Shown here: positions 5,983-12,523 of the stretch, piece by piece
How positions within the stretch are numbered: position 1 is the stretch's first letter
Layout: each line of letters starts with the position of its first letter
Origin: CAYXDR01 sp046498185
GTDB taxonomy: Bacteria > Desulfobacterota > DSM-4660 > Desulfatiglandales > Desulfatiglandaceae
Assembly: GCA_046498185.1 (NCBI GenBank)
Contig: JAWOBE010000162.1
Location: 1-12,523 of the forward strand
Reading direction: 5' to 3'
Length of the DNA: 12,523 nucleotides
Position numbers and translations under genes: made by a program
Notes under the pieces: generated by a model
The model's input: only the letters and a program-made list of their open reading frames with translations
Databases searched by the model: none
Told to the model about the DNA's origin: nothing

Positions 5983-8900
5983 ATGGGTGGAAAAATTACG
6001 AAGATAAACGGTTTTAGTATTCGGATACTTGCCTTTGCTTTTCTTCTGGCTTGGGTGAACGCAGCCTCAGCCTCCCCATCCCAGGAATGGAATGACAATG
6101 GACAGGAGGATGAAAGCACATCAACGTATGTTGCCCTTGAAACGAGCGTTTCAGAGGACGAAGAAGGCGCACCGTTTTTCGAGTGGATCAGCGTTCTCCA
6201 GCAGAACGGTCCGGACGGAGTTTACACTGCAGTTTGCGCATCTCTGAAGGACCCCCTAGGATCGGTGCCGCATACCATAGAATCCCTGACCGTGGACGGA
6301 CCGGGAGATTTCACCTACGCTTTTTCTCATACGGATTACCTGTATTCTAGCAGGGTCTACTACAGGGAGCTTTCAGGCGCTCCGGCAGACGGTATCTACA
6401 CCTTTACCGTGGTAAACAGTCAAGGCGGCGAAGCGATAACCTATTTCCACCTCCAAGCGGGCGAGACTATCATACCTCAGCTTGACGCCGGTACATTGCA
6501 GGCCTCCGGCGATCCCACGGCCCCCACCCTGAGTTGGGGGGCACCGCCGTATCAAGGTAACTTATTCTACAGGGCGAGGATCTATAATGCCTCCTCGGGA
6601 TCCATTACCTGGACATCGAGCTTTTCACCGGACACGTGTGTGAAGGTGCAGCAGGGTGTTCTATCCCCCGAAGGTAACTATATCTGGCGTGTGGAAGCCT
6701 TTGACGATTACTCATTTATTGTTTCCAATAAGCGCGTGGTCACCGAAAAGGTATCCCTGAACATAGACAACAGCAGCCCTTTTTTTGAAAGGGCGGCAGT
6801 CTACAGTGTGCCTAGAACCGACGGTATCAGTACCGCCGTAACCGCTTGGCCCAAGCACCCCGATGGCTCGGTGCCAGGGAGCATAGATCATATCAGTGTG
6901 ACAGGGCCTGGCGGCGGCCAGGTGGCAGTCCTGGACTACCAGGATTTTCTTGAACCCTGGCAGATGTTCTTTATGACACTGGATGGAATTCCCGCCCCCG
7001 GGATCTACGAGTTCGAGGTGACAGATACCGAAGGCCATAAAACGGTCACTTATGACTATGTGACCGGGTCAACCGTTCCTGTGGTGAGCGTGGACACACT
7101 GCAAGCATCGGGCGGCGGCAGCAGCCCCCTCGTGCTCAGCTGGGGCGCTCCGGGCGATATCTCAGGGCCGATTTACTACCGAGTCATCATCCTGGACGAG
7201 GAGGGCCACCGGATCTGGGCCTCGCCCCCCACCGTTGAGACTGCTGTTACAGTGCCCGGGAATGCCGGCATCGAGCAAGGTGAGTACTACGAGTGGGAAG
7301 TACGGGCCAGGGATTTCAGCGTTTGGACCCACCACAATACGGAATCCAGATCCGCCGGGAAACAGCTGGCCATCGACAATTCTTCACCTTATTTCAGATG
7401 GGCTGCAGCCTTTGCTCAAGATGATCAGGCTGGGAGCTGCACGGCCTTGGATGTGTCCGTTTACGACCCTGACGGAGAGCTACCCGCCGATATCGAGCGC
7501 CTTGAAGTTGAAGGCCCCGGTGGGTTCAGCATGGACATCCTCAATGACCCTTCAACCGCCTATTTCACACAATTCAGTGAGTTTTGGACCAATGCCCCTG
7601 CGGGCCTCGACCCAGGAGTTTACACCTTTACCGTCGAGGACATGGAAGGCAACATCGCCACTACCAGCGCCTGGCTGGGTGAGGCACCGATCCCGCCGGC
7701 GGTGGATCCTGCCACCATCCAGGTGACCGGGAATCCGACGGCGCCGACCTTGAGCTGGGGGGCAGCCCCGGAGTATGAAGCTCGACCCTACTATCGCCTC
7801 CGCGTCTATGACAGCGATGGGAATAACGTTTACCGGAGTGGAAGAAAACCGCAGACCTTCCAGGTTCTTCCATACGGCATCATTCAGCCGGGCGAAACAT
7901 ACTTTTTCCGCCTGGAAACCCAAGATCATCCCGACTGGGTGACTTATAATGCCCGGTCCAACTCGGTCGCCGTTGCTTGGGTTGCTCCTGAGCATGTGGA
8001 CATACCTGTGATATCAGGGCGAGTGACCGATACCGAGGGTCGGCCCATCGAAGGACTTTTGCTCCAGGCATATGAGGAACGCTGTGGTGGTAATCTCCTG
8101 GGCTGGACGTTTACGGAAGACGACGGTACGTACCTCATGCAAATCGAAGCGGAAGAGGTCTTCATCAAGACGGATGCTCGTTACGACTACTTGCCTTATC
8201 AAGATAAATGGTTCGATTGGGCGGGAGGTACCGAAAATTGCTCTCTTGCTGCCCGACTCATCCTTCCGGGCAATCGGAAGTTCACTGACATAGACTTCTT
8301 TTTGAAGAGTCTCCCCGAGAGGGTCATGTTTTTCGAGGTCGTCGTTGCCAACGGTGTCCTTGGCGGAGGGTTCTCGGTCGAGCCGGGTTACAAGGATCAA
8401 ATTCTAAAGGCCTCCATGGTACTTCCCAACCCGGCCCGCAACGATCCATACGTCTTCGATCTGGTAAGCGACAAGTTCTTCTGGGACAGCGATTGCAGAT
8501 ACCTTGAGGCTTGGTGGCATAACCTCGGGTCGGTGGAAGGTGCCGATTATGGCAGATATACACTGATCGTGGAATTCAAAGACGGCTCCAAAGAGGCGGT
8601 CACTTGGGATCTCGAGCCGGCCACAGTTTTCGCGGTTGATCAAAGCTCCATCAGTGTGGACGTGCATGAGAACGGGGACGCCGTCGTTAAATGGAACCGG
8701 CCGGGAGGTACCAACCAGTACTATCAGGTGCGCGTGAGAGAATATGACTCAGGCAAAGAAGTCTTTAAAAGCGACATGCTTTTCAATGCCGATCAATTGT
8801 TCATCCCCTCATCGGAGCTGGCCTGCCTGGAGCTGGATAAGACCTACAGGTGGCTGGTGCGTATATACGATGATGCGTGGCCCCTTTACAACAGGAGCGA

Positions 8901-9714
8901 AACCCGTGAAACCACGGCCGAATATTCCCCGGCGGATCTCCTTGACCGAGTCACTTACTGGGAGGTCATTGTGGCCGAGGGAGACGTCATGATTGATTTT
9001 CTCCTTAGGCCGGGGTCAAAAAATCATATCACCGAGGCGGTTATTTGGGATCCCACCGGTTCTTCATACACCTTCGAGTTGACGGAAGACCGGTTCGACC
9101 TAAGCTCTGAGACAAGGCTTACCAATAAGGGCTGGTTCAAACGATTCGAGTCGACCGCAGAAAGCTATGGACTTTATCGGCTGGAGGTTACTTTCAGCGA
9201 CGGATACACGCAGACACTGGAACGGATTCTTGAACAGGTGGAGATTATTCCAGTACAGGAGGAATCCATGACGGCCGTTGTAAATCCGGATGGCTCCGTA
9301 AAGTTTTCCTGGGCTATCCCCGCAGGAGCAGGCCCGCAGCGATACCAGGTGAGGGTCAGAAGCGAGGATGGATCAAAAGAGTATTACGCCTCTCTGGATG
9401 CTGTCAATGCGACCGAAGTCACGGCATGGCCTTATGATTTAAGGGGTCTTGAACCGGGTTCGACCTATGGCTGGCATGTACGGGCCTATGATGAAAATCA
9501 CCACGCCAGGGAGCAAAGTACGACCGGGTTCTTCCTATATGATCCGTTCACGGAAGACGAGCTGTTTGATCTGGGGGACGCCATTAGAGTTCTACAGATC
9601 CTTGCCGGCTCACAGCTTGATAAACCCTTCCCAAGTGGGGATTTGGACGGTGATGGCAGGCTGGGCACATCGGACGTAATAACCATGCTCCAGGAGATAA
9701 CCGGATTGAGATAG
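5983..9714 (+). CDS. Large exported multi-beta-domain protein with dockerin-like C-terminus
   Basis: Start taken at ATG 5983 because AGGAGG lies 7 bases upstream and a Sec signal peptide follows at once (hydrophobic I15-N26, cleavage expected after A-S-A30). The upstream in-frame ATG at 5950 would bury it. Product 1243 residues. Three repeated units begin near residues 62, 264 and 467 with (S/G)-x-P-(F/Y)-F and each contains a G-P-G strand; each is followed by a fibronectin-III-like unit with 'LSWGA' and 'YYR.R'. A carboxypeptidase-regulatory-like beta sandwich lies at about 677-773 (I-S-G-R-V-T-D-T-E-G-R-P-I-E-G). Two further, more divergent units start near 779 and 988. The last 48 residues resemble a type I dockerin: L-G-D-A-I-R-V-L-Q-I-L-A-G, then D-L-D-G-D-G-R-L-G-T-S-D-V from residue 1220. 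Only the second segment has a good calcium loop. An adhesin or extracellular scaffold role is inferred; no catalytic domain is visible. No cohesin gene is in the window. Confidence 0.9.
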   Translation: MGGKITKINGFSIRILAFAFLLAWVNAASASPSQEWNDNGQEDESTSTYVALETSVSEDEEGAPFFEWISVLQQNGPDGVYTAVCASLKDPLGSVPHTIESLTVDGPGDFTYAFSHTDYLYSSRVYYRELSGAPADGIYTFTVVNSQGGEAITYFHLQAGETIIPQLDAGTLQASGDPTAPTLSWGAPPYQGNLFYRARIYNASSGSITWTSSFSPDTCVKVQQGVLSPEGNYIWRVEAFDDYSFIVSNKRVVTEKVSLNIDNSSPFFERAAVYSVPRTDGISTAVTAWPKHPDGSVPGSIDHISVTGPGGGQVAVLDYQDFLEPWQMFFMTLDGIPAPGIYEFEVTDTEGHKTVTYDYVTGSTVPVVSVDTLQASGGGSSPLVLSWGAPGDISGPIYYRVIILDEEGHRIWASPPTVETAVTVPGNAGIEQGEYYEWEVRARDFSVWTHHNTESRSAGKQLAIDNSSPYFRWAAAFAQDDQAGSCTALDVSVYDPDGELPADIERLEVEGPGGFSMDILNDPSTAYFTQFSEFWTNAPAGLDPGVYTFTVEDMEGNIATTSAWLGEAPIPPAVDPATIQVTGNPTAPTLSWGAAPEYEARPYYRLRVYDSDGNNVYRSGRKPQTFQVLPYGIIQPGETYFFRLETQDHPDWVTYNARSNSVAVAWVAPEHVDIPVISGRVTDTEGRPIEGLLLQAYEERCGGNLLGWTFTEDDGTYLMQIEAEEVFIKTDARYDYLPYQDKWFDWAGGTENCSLAARLILPGNRKFTDIDFFLKSLPERVMFFEVVVANGVLGGGFSVEPGYKDQILKASMVLPNPARNDPYVFDLVSDKFFWDSDCRYLEAWWHNLGSVEGADYGRYTLIVEFKDGSKEAVTWDLEPATVFAVDQSSISVDVHENGDAVVKWNRPGGTNQYYQVRVREYDSGKEVFKSDMLFNADQLFIPSSELACLELDKTYRWLVRIYDDAWPLYNRSETRETTAEYSPADLLDRVTYWEVIVAEGDVMIDFLLRPGSKNHITEAVIWDPTGSSYTFELTEDRFDLSSETRLTNKGWFKRFESTAESYGLYRLEVTFSDGYTQTLERILEQVEIIPVQEESMTAVVNPDGSVKFSWAIPAGAGPQRYQVRVRSEDGSKEYYASLDAVNATEVTAWPYDLRGLEPGSTYGWHVRAYDENHHAREQSTTGFFLYDPFTEDELFDLGDAIRVLQILAGSQLDKPFPSGDLDGDGRLGTSDVITMLQEITGLR

Positions 9715-10038
9715 CCTTTGCAGATAGCTCTCTTTAAATGTTGCTGCCCTCTGTGCCAATGTAAATGAGACACCTACCCCTTGATAAATTAGTGTAGGGC
9801 GGACACTCCCCAGAAATAGAGGGGCGATATCCTGCAGCCAAAGTTATGTGATTATTTAGGTCAAATGATTTTTGCCGTCAAACAAAATATTTTTATCACC
9901 GGTGTCCCAACGTTTTTGAGGTTTGGAGCCATAAACTTTTTATATAACAGGAAAACAAGTGCATAAGAGCTGGCCCCGACTTGAACTTTTTGAAATCCGC
10001 CCGCTATGCTGATCGGACCTCACTCACGGAAGCGGCAC
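9715..10038. mobile_element. Gene-free stretch, probably the left end of a decayed IS plus other transposon debris
   Basis: No coding sequence is supported. The bases just before the transposase relic, with GACTTGAAC at about 9979-9987 and CACTCACGGAAG at about 10021-10032, look like the untranslated leader of IS4-type elements as I recall them. Around 9759-9810, AATGAGACACCTACCCC and GTGTAGGGCGGACACTCCCC resemble insertion-sequence termini, but I could not pair them into clear terminal inverted repeats. No target duplication is identified. Confidence 0.35.
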
Positions 10039-10155
10039 ATGTATTCGGGCAAACTCGTATTTTCTCAAGTGAAGGACCGCCTGCCCAAGATAACCCTGAA
10101 AAGCTCTCCGGATGAATCAACCTACACCTTGAGCCCTCTTGAAATACGTGATTGA
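10039..10155 (+). pseudogene. IS4-family (DUF4372-type) transposase, N-terminal remnant
   Basis: The ATG at 10039 opens M-Y-S-G-K-L-V-F-S-Q-V-K-D-R-L-P, which matches the very conserved N-terminus of IS4-like transposases carrying the DUF4372 domain ('M.SG..VF.Q..D.LP'). The similarity is lost after about 17 residues and the frame stops at 10153-10155 after 38 codons. An intact transposase is about 370-400 residues with a DDE catalytic core, so nearly all is gone. It marks past insertion of a mobile element followed by deletion. Confidence 0.6.
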
Positions 10156-10230
10156 GGGTATTTCCTTGATTAGCTGGGATGAAATAAAATTACGTTAAAA
10201 AGAGCGATAGGAATTTGCGAGAATATTTTT

Positions 10231-10374
10231 CGACGGGGTTGCGCTCTTGCCTATTTCATTATTGCGATTGAATCAGCAGTGTTTGGCTGCACTGGAATGG
10301 CAGCTGCGGCGTCTGGGACGGGGAAGAATATTTCCCTTGTTATTTTTCTCGTCGCTTTAATCGCTCTTATATGA
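10231..10374 (+). pseudogene. DUF1328 (YtjA-like) small membrane protein lacking a start codon
   Basis: The frame ending in TGA 10372-10374 reads A-L-A-Y-F-I-I-A-I-E-S-A-V-F-G, C-T-G-M-A-A-A-A-S-G-T-G-K and L-V-I-F-L-V-A-L-I-A-L-I. This is the whole two-helix pattern of DUF1328 proteins (about 50-55 residues, inner membrane). The usual 'M-L-R-W-A-L' start is replaced by R-R-G-C-A-L, and no ATG, GTG or TTG lies in frame between the upstream stop near 10180 and the first helix. A charged Glu sits inside the first helix. I read it as a decayed gene. Translation from a rare start such as ATT at about 10225 cannot be excluded. In E. coli the homologue ytjA neighbours osmY, and here a BON relic follows. 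Confidence 0.62.
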
Positions 10375-10431
10375 GAACGAATGGTGTGTCGACCTCTAAG
10401 AAAGCGGTGATGGAAGAAAAGGAGGTCTTTG

Positions 10432-10662
10432 ATGAAAACGACAATTACAAAGGGACCGGGAAAATTCCACAGTCTTCAGCGGGTGTGAAAGAGTTATGCG
10501 AAAATTTGCCTGAAGAACTTTCAAAAAAATCCGGCAGGGAGAACGGCGGGCGAGGTGATCGATGATGCAACGATTACAACAAAAGTGAAGGCAAAACTTT
10601 TTGACGCCTCTATCCTGCGAGGAGTTGGCATATCTGTAGAGATATTCTTTAATCATAATTAA
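10432..10662 (+). pseudogene. BON-domain (OsmY-like) periplasmic protein, broken
   Basis: An ATG at 10432 with a strong AAAAGGAGG upstream starts M-K-T-T-I-T but meets TGA at 10486-10488. The same frame then continues open to TAA 10660-10662 and contains T-A-G-E-V-I-D-D-A-T-I-T-T-K-V-K-A-K-L, the characteristic first helix and strand of a BON domain, followed by I-S-V-E where the second strand would lie. After that the similarity ends, before the glycine turn and the rest of the domain. No signal peptide remains. BON proteins such as OsmY are envelope-stress proteins that bind phospholipid membranes. This copy has an internal stop, a lost N-terminus and a truncated domain, so it should be inactive. 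Confidence 0.65.
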
Positions 10663-10683
10663 TAATGAAAAAGGAGGTTTATC

Positions 10684-11379
10684 ATGAAACTTAAATTGAC
10701 GTTTGCTGCATGTTTTCTCGTTTTGATCGTGGCCGGCTGTGCTCCCAAGAGCCACTTCGGCGTGACCAACAAAGCCCTGACCGCCCCTCCTGAATTCGAA
10801 CAGACGGAATTAGCCATTGCAAAAGCCGAACAATCCGAGGGAGCGAAGTACTGCCCTGAGAAAATTTCCCAGGCTAAAGCGCTTGGTAGAGAAGCAGTTG
10901 AAGCATTCTGGGCATGCCGCACCGGCGAGGCTATGGGAATGCTCAGCCGGGCCGGGCAGCTGGCAGAAGACGCCGAATTGTGCCAGCCGCCAGAGGAAAC
11001 CCCTCCGCCACCACCGCCGGAGCCTGAACCGGAGCCGGCGCTGCCCACCAGCCTACCCTCGGGGTACTTTGAGTTCGATGAATCGACCCTCTTGCCGGAA
11101 GCCCAGGCCAAACTGGATGACGTTGCGGTTTTTATGAAGGACAACCCGCATGTCAAGGTCGTCATCGAGGGCCATACCGACGCCATCGGAACCGAAAAAT
11201 ATAACATGGCCTTGGGACAGAGAAGAGCTCAATCTGCGGAAGATTACCTTGAGGCCAAAGGCATCAGCTCCAGCCGCATAAGTACCGTGAGCTATGGTGA
11301 AACCAGGCCCGTCGCTTCAAACGCGACACGGGAGGGCCGCGCCAAAAACCGGCGGGTGGATTTGTTTCCAATGAAATAG
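10684..11379 (+). CDS. OmpA-family (Pal/YiaD-like) outer-membrane lipoprotein
   Basis: A 231-residue protein. The lipobox L-I-V-A-G-C places the lipidated Cys at residue 19 after a short hydrophobic signal, so it should be acylated and sorted to the outer membrane. Residues 35-100 form a helical Ala/Glu-rich segment. Residues 102-119 are a Pro/Glu linker. Residues 126-231 are an OmpA_C domain: strand Y-F-E-F-D, then V-V-I-E-G-H-T-D166-A-I-G, then Y-N-M-A-L-G-Q-R-R-A and the closing K-N-R-R-V-D-L. D166 and R180/R224-type residues are those that bind meso-diaminopimelate of peptidoglycan. Role: linking outer membrane to cell wall. A strong GGAGG precedes the ATG, and a clear terminator follows, so it may be monocistronic. 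It lies 21 bases after the BON relic. Confidence 0.93.
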   Translation: MKLKLTFAACFLVLIVAGCAPKSHFGVTNKALTAPPEFEQTELAIAKAEQSEGAKYCPEKISQAKALGREAVEAFWACRTGEAMGMLSRAGQLAEDAELCQPPEETPPPPPPEPEPEPALPTSLPSGYFEFDESTLLPEAQAKLDDVAVFMKDNPHVKVVIEGHTDAIGTEKYNMALGQRRAQSAEDYLEAKGISSSRISTVSYGETRPVASNATREGRAKNRRVDLFPMK

Positions 11380-11407
11380 GGTATTCATGACGCAAAAATT
11401 GCAGGCA

Positions 11408-11452
11408 AATGCGGTTCCAACCCGCCGTGGCGGGGGGACCGCATTCCTTTTC
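11408..11452 (+). terminator. Intrinsic terminator of the OmpA-family gene
   Basis: AATGCGGT (11408-11415) pairs with ACCGCATT (11438-11445), extended by TCC/GGG, with an inner CCCGC/GCGGG stem (11421-11425 with 11430-11434) and loop CGTG. It is followed by CCTTTTC. It lies 28 bases after the stop codon. The T-run is short but the stem is long and GC-rich. Confidence 0.68.
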
Positions 11453-11509
11453 ACTGACTGTGCTGCCCGCGTTCTCCCATGTATAGGTTTATCTATAAAG
11501 GTTGTCGAT

Positions 11510-11605
11510 TCACCTCATGGCTTCCACATCGCTGATTGTTCCCAGGTAACGCTGGGTGGTGGCAAGATTCGTATGCCGGAGGATCGGCTTACTCATGATT
11601 TCTGT
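11510..11605 (-). pseudogene. C-terminal remnant of a tyrosine recombinase (phage-type integrase)
   Basis: On the minus strand the frame ending at TGA 11512-11510 reads I-L-R-H-T-N-L-A-T-T-Q-R-Y-L-G-T-I-S-D. This is the catalytic end of site-specific tyrosine recombinases: 'L.H..L.TTQ.Y', with the nucleophilic Tyr at 11546-11548. Upstream of about 11605 the frame has no recombinase similarity, and the other catalytic residues (Arg, Lys, His-x-x-Arg) are missing. Only about 30 codons remain, so the enzyme is lost. An intact gene would be 300-400 codons. It suggests that an integrative element once sat here. Confidence 0.6.
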
Positions 11606-11701
11606 TAGGAGTAGAGGCCCGGGAAGCATAGGTGGCCGCCTGCCACATGAATTCGGGTAACGCTTGGGGTTCCAGGCGCAAGCGATTTCTGGTAACATAA
11701 A

Positions 11702-11724
11702 ATTTCATTTTTCAATCATGAAAT
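11702..11724 (+). promoter_or_regulatory. Inverted repeat just upstream of the last gene
   Basis: ATTTCAT (11702-11708) and ATGAAAT (11718-11724) form a perfect 7-base inverted repeat with a 9-base spacer, ending 6 bases before the GGAGG of the next gene. It could be an operator or a weak RNA hairpin at the ribosome binding site. No promoter hexamers are clear. Confidence 0.3.
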
Positions 11725-11741
11725 GAGAAAGGAGGTCTATT

Positions 11742-12523
11742 ATGGAACGAAAGACATTTAGTTTTCTTTCTTGGATAATATTGGCATGTTTTTTTATGGC
11801 CATTCCATTGCCCTGTCAAGCTGAGGAAAACACAGAATTACAGAAATTAGTTGATGATTTGCGCTCCTTGAGTGAGAAGTCGAAAGATCAAAGAGCCGCA
11901 GATCGCTGGCTTCAACAGGCCCTTGAGGATCTGGTGTCAAAATACGACACGACTTGGCGCAGAGAACTTATGTTTGATGAATTCTCTGATGGAAATTTCA
12001 CAGAAAACCCTGCATGGAATGTGATTTCGGGGGAATTTTGGGTCGATGCTTCCCTGGGGTTGCGCTCACGTGTCCAGCCCAGGCGAGTCGAAACCAGGGA
12101 TTCTACAACCGAACAACGCTCCACAGGCTCTAGAGAGGATTTGGGGAGTGCTTTGCTGGGCGCCTTGGTCGACCAGGCGTTCCAGAGAGATGAACCGAGG
12201 GAAAGCAGATCTCGATCGGAGGAAGATATTTCAAGACGAGCACCGGCAAGGATCCGTCTTGGAACTGAAATTACCAATGCGTTCTCTCTTGAACTGGTCT
12301 TCAGCATTCACAATGGGCCCAGCGTTGAAGGGCACTTTCAAGTTGCCTTGTTTCAGGACCAAACCGGCAATTACGGTTACATGTTGGCACTCTATGCGGG
12401 TGATGAAGGGATTATGGATCTTTATAGGTTCAGGAGGAGACAACGGGAGCTCGTTAGCAGTTCGAAGTTGAAAACGGACATCAGGAGTGGGGAACGGCAG
12501 AAACTATTATGGCGCCAAGGAAG
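11742..12523 (+). CDS. Secreted ConA-like (DUF1080-like) protein, 5' part, cut by right edge
   Basis: ATG 11742 follows AAAGGAGG at a 5-7 base distance, and the frame is open to the window end (260 codons plus 2 bases, no stop). Residues 1-27 are a Sec signal peptide (hydrophobic W11-L23, cleavage after C-Q-A27). Residues 28-70 are a charged, probably coiled helix. From about residue 75 a ConA-like sandwich begins with F-D-E-F-S-D-G-N-F-T, N-P-A-W-N-V-I-S-G-E-F-W-V-D and L-G-L-R-S. Residues about 112-172 are an Arg/Glu/Ser-rich low-complexity insert. The fold resumes with A-F-S-L-E-L-V-F-S-I, then Y-G-Y-M-L-A-L-Y-A-G. The last codons are W-R-Q-G, exactly where the fragment at 2-166 begins. 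Joined, the two give about 310 residues. Function is unknown; an exported carbohydrate- or surface-binding role is inferred from the fold. Confidence 0.82.
   Translation, partial: MERKTFSFLSWIILACFFMAIPLPCQAEENTELQKLVDDLRSLSEKSKDQRAADRWLQQALEDLVSKYDTTWRRELMFDEFSDGNFTENPAWNVISGEFWVDASLGLRSRVQPRRVETRDSTTEQRSTGSREDLGSALLGALVDQAFQRDEPRESRSRSEEDISRRAPARIRLGTEITNAFSLELVFSIHNGPSVEGHFQVALFQDQTGNYGYMLALYAGDEGIMDLYRFRRRQRELVSSSKLKTDIRSGERQKLLWRQG

Noticed and set aside
10371..10565. 64-codon ORF over the BON relic
   Set aside because: It is out of frame with the BON-domain codons, which are the recognisable signal; no family match for its own translation.
1..12523. CRISPR arrays, tRNA and rRNA genes
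   Set aside because: No regularly spaced direct repeats, and no cloverleaf or rRNA-like sequence seen by eye on either strand.

Overview
The window suggests the chromosome of a Gram-negative, sulfate-reducer-like Desulfobacterota (deltaproteobacterial) bacterium. The evidence is a soluble multi-PAS hybrid histidine kinase, an orphan prepilin-like protein, a very large secreted beta-domain protein ending in a dockerin-like segment, an OmpA-type lipoprotein, and a relic of a ferredoxin-nitroreductase fusion of the kind common in that group. This placement is inferred from protein style, not from a marker gene.

Layout. Bases 2-166 are the 3' end of a gene for a ConA-like (DUF1080-like) secreted protein. 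Bases 167-2270 are mostly decayed. On the minus strand lie a ferredoxin-nitroreductase pseudogene (388-712), an intact pilin-like gene with its own predicted promoter (1027-1562), and a broken higB-type toxin followed by only the first codons of its antitoxin. On the plus strand is a fragment of a SLOG-fold putative molybdenum-cofactor carrier. Bases 2271-9714 are the intact core, all on the plus strand: a 943-residue hybrid histidine kinase, a 136-residue HEAT-like protein, and a 1243-residue exported multidomain protein. Hairpins or structured leaders sit between these genes. Bases 9715-10662 are again decayed: an IS4-type transposase start, a DUF1328 small membrane protein without a start codon, and a BON-domain (OsmY-like) gene with an internal stop. 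Next come an intact OmpA-family lipoprotein gene with a good terminator (10684-11445), a minus-strand relic of a tyrosine recombinase C-terminus, and the 5' part of a ConA-like secreted protein gene that runs off the right edge.

The most striking observation concerns the two window edges. The gene cut at the right edge and the gene cut at the left edge are complementary parts of the same protein family. They are cut at the same codons (W-R-Q-G-S), with a 15-base overlap carrying one mismatch. Joined in frame they give one uninterrupted gene of about 310 codons. This could mean a circular molecule or contig, a tandem or dispersed duplication bounding the segment, or an insertion with a short duplicated target.

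Functionally, the intact genes point to the cell envelope and signalling: a cytoplasmic multi-sensor kinase with a fused receiver, an exported adhesin- or scaffold-like protein, a peptidoglycan-anchoring lipoprotein and a pilin-like protein. I see no coherent new defence or metabolic system. The flanks look like a graveyard of mobile and accessory genes.
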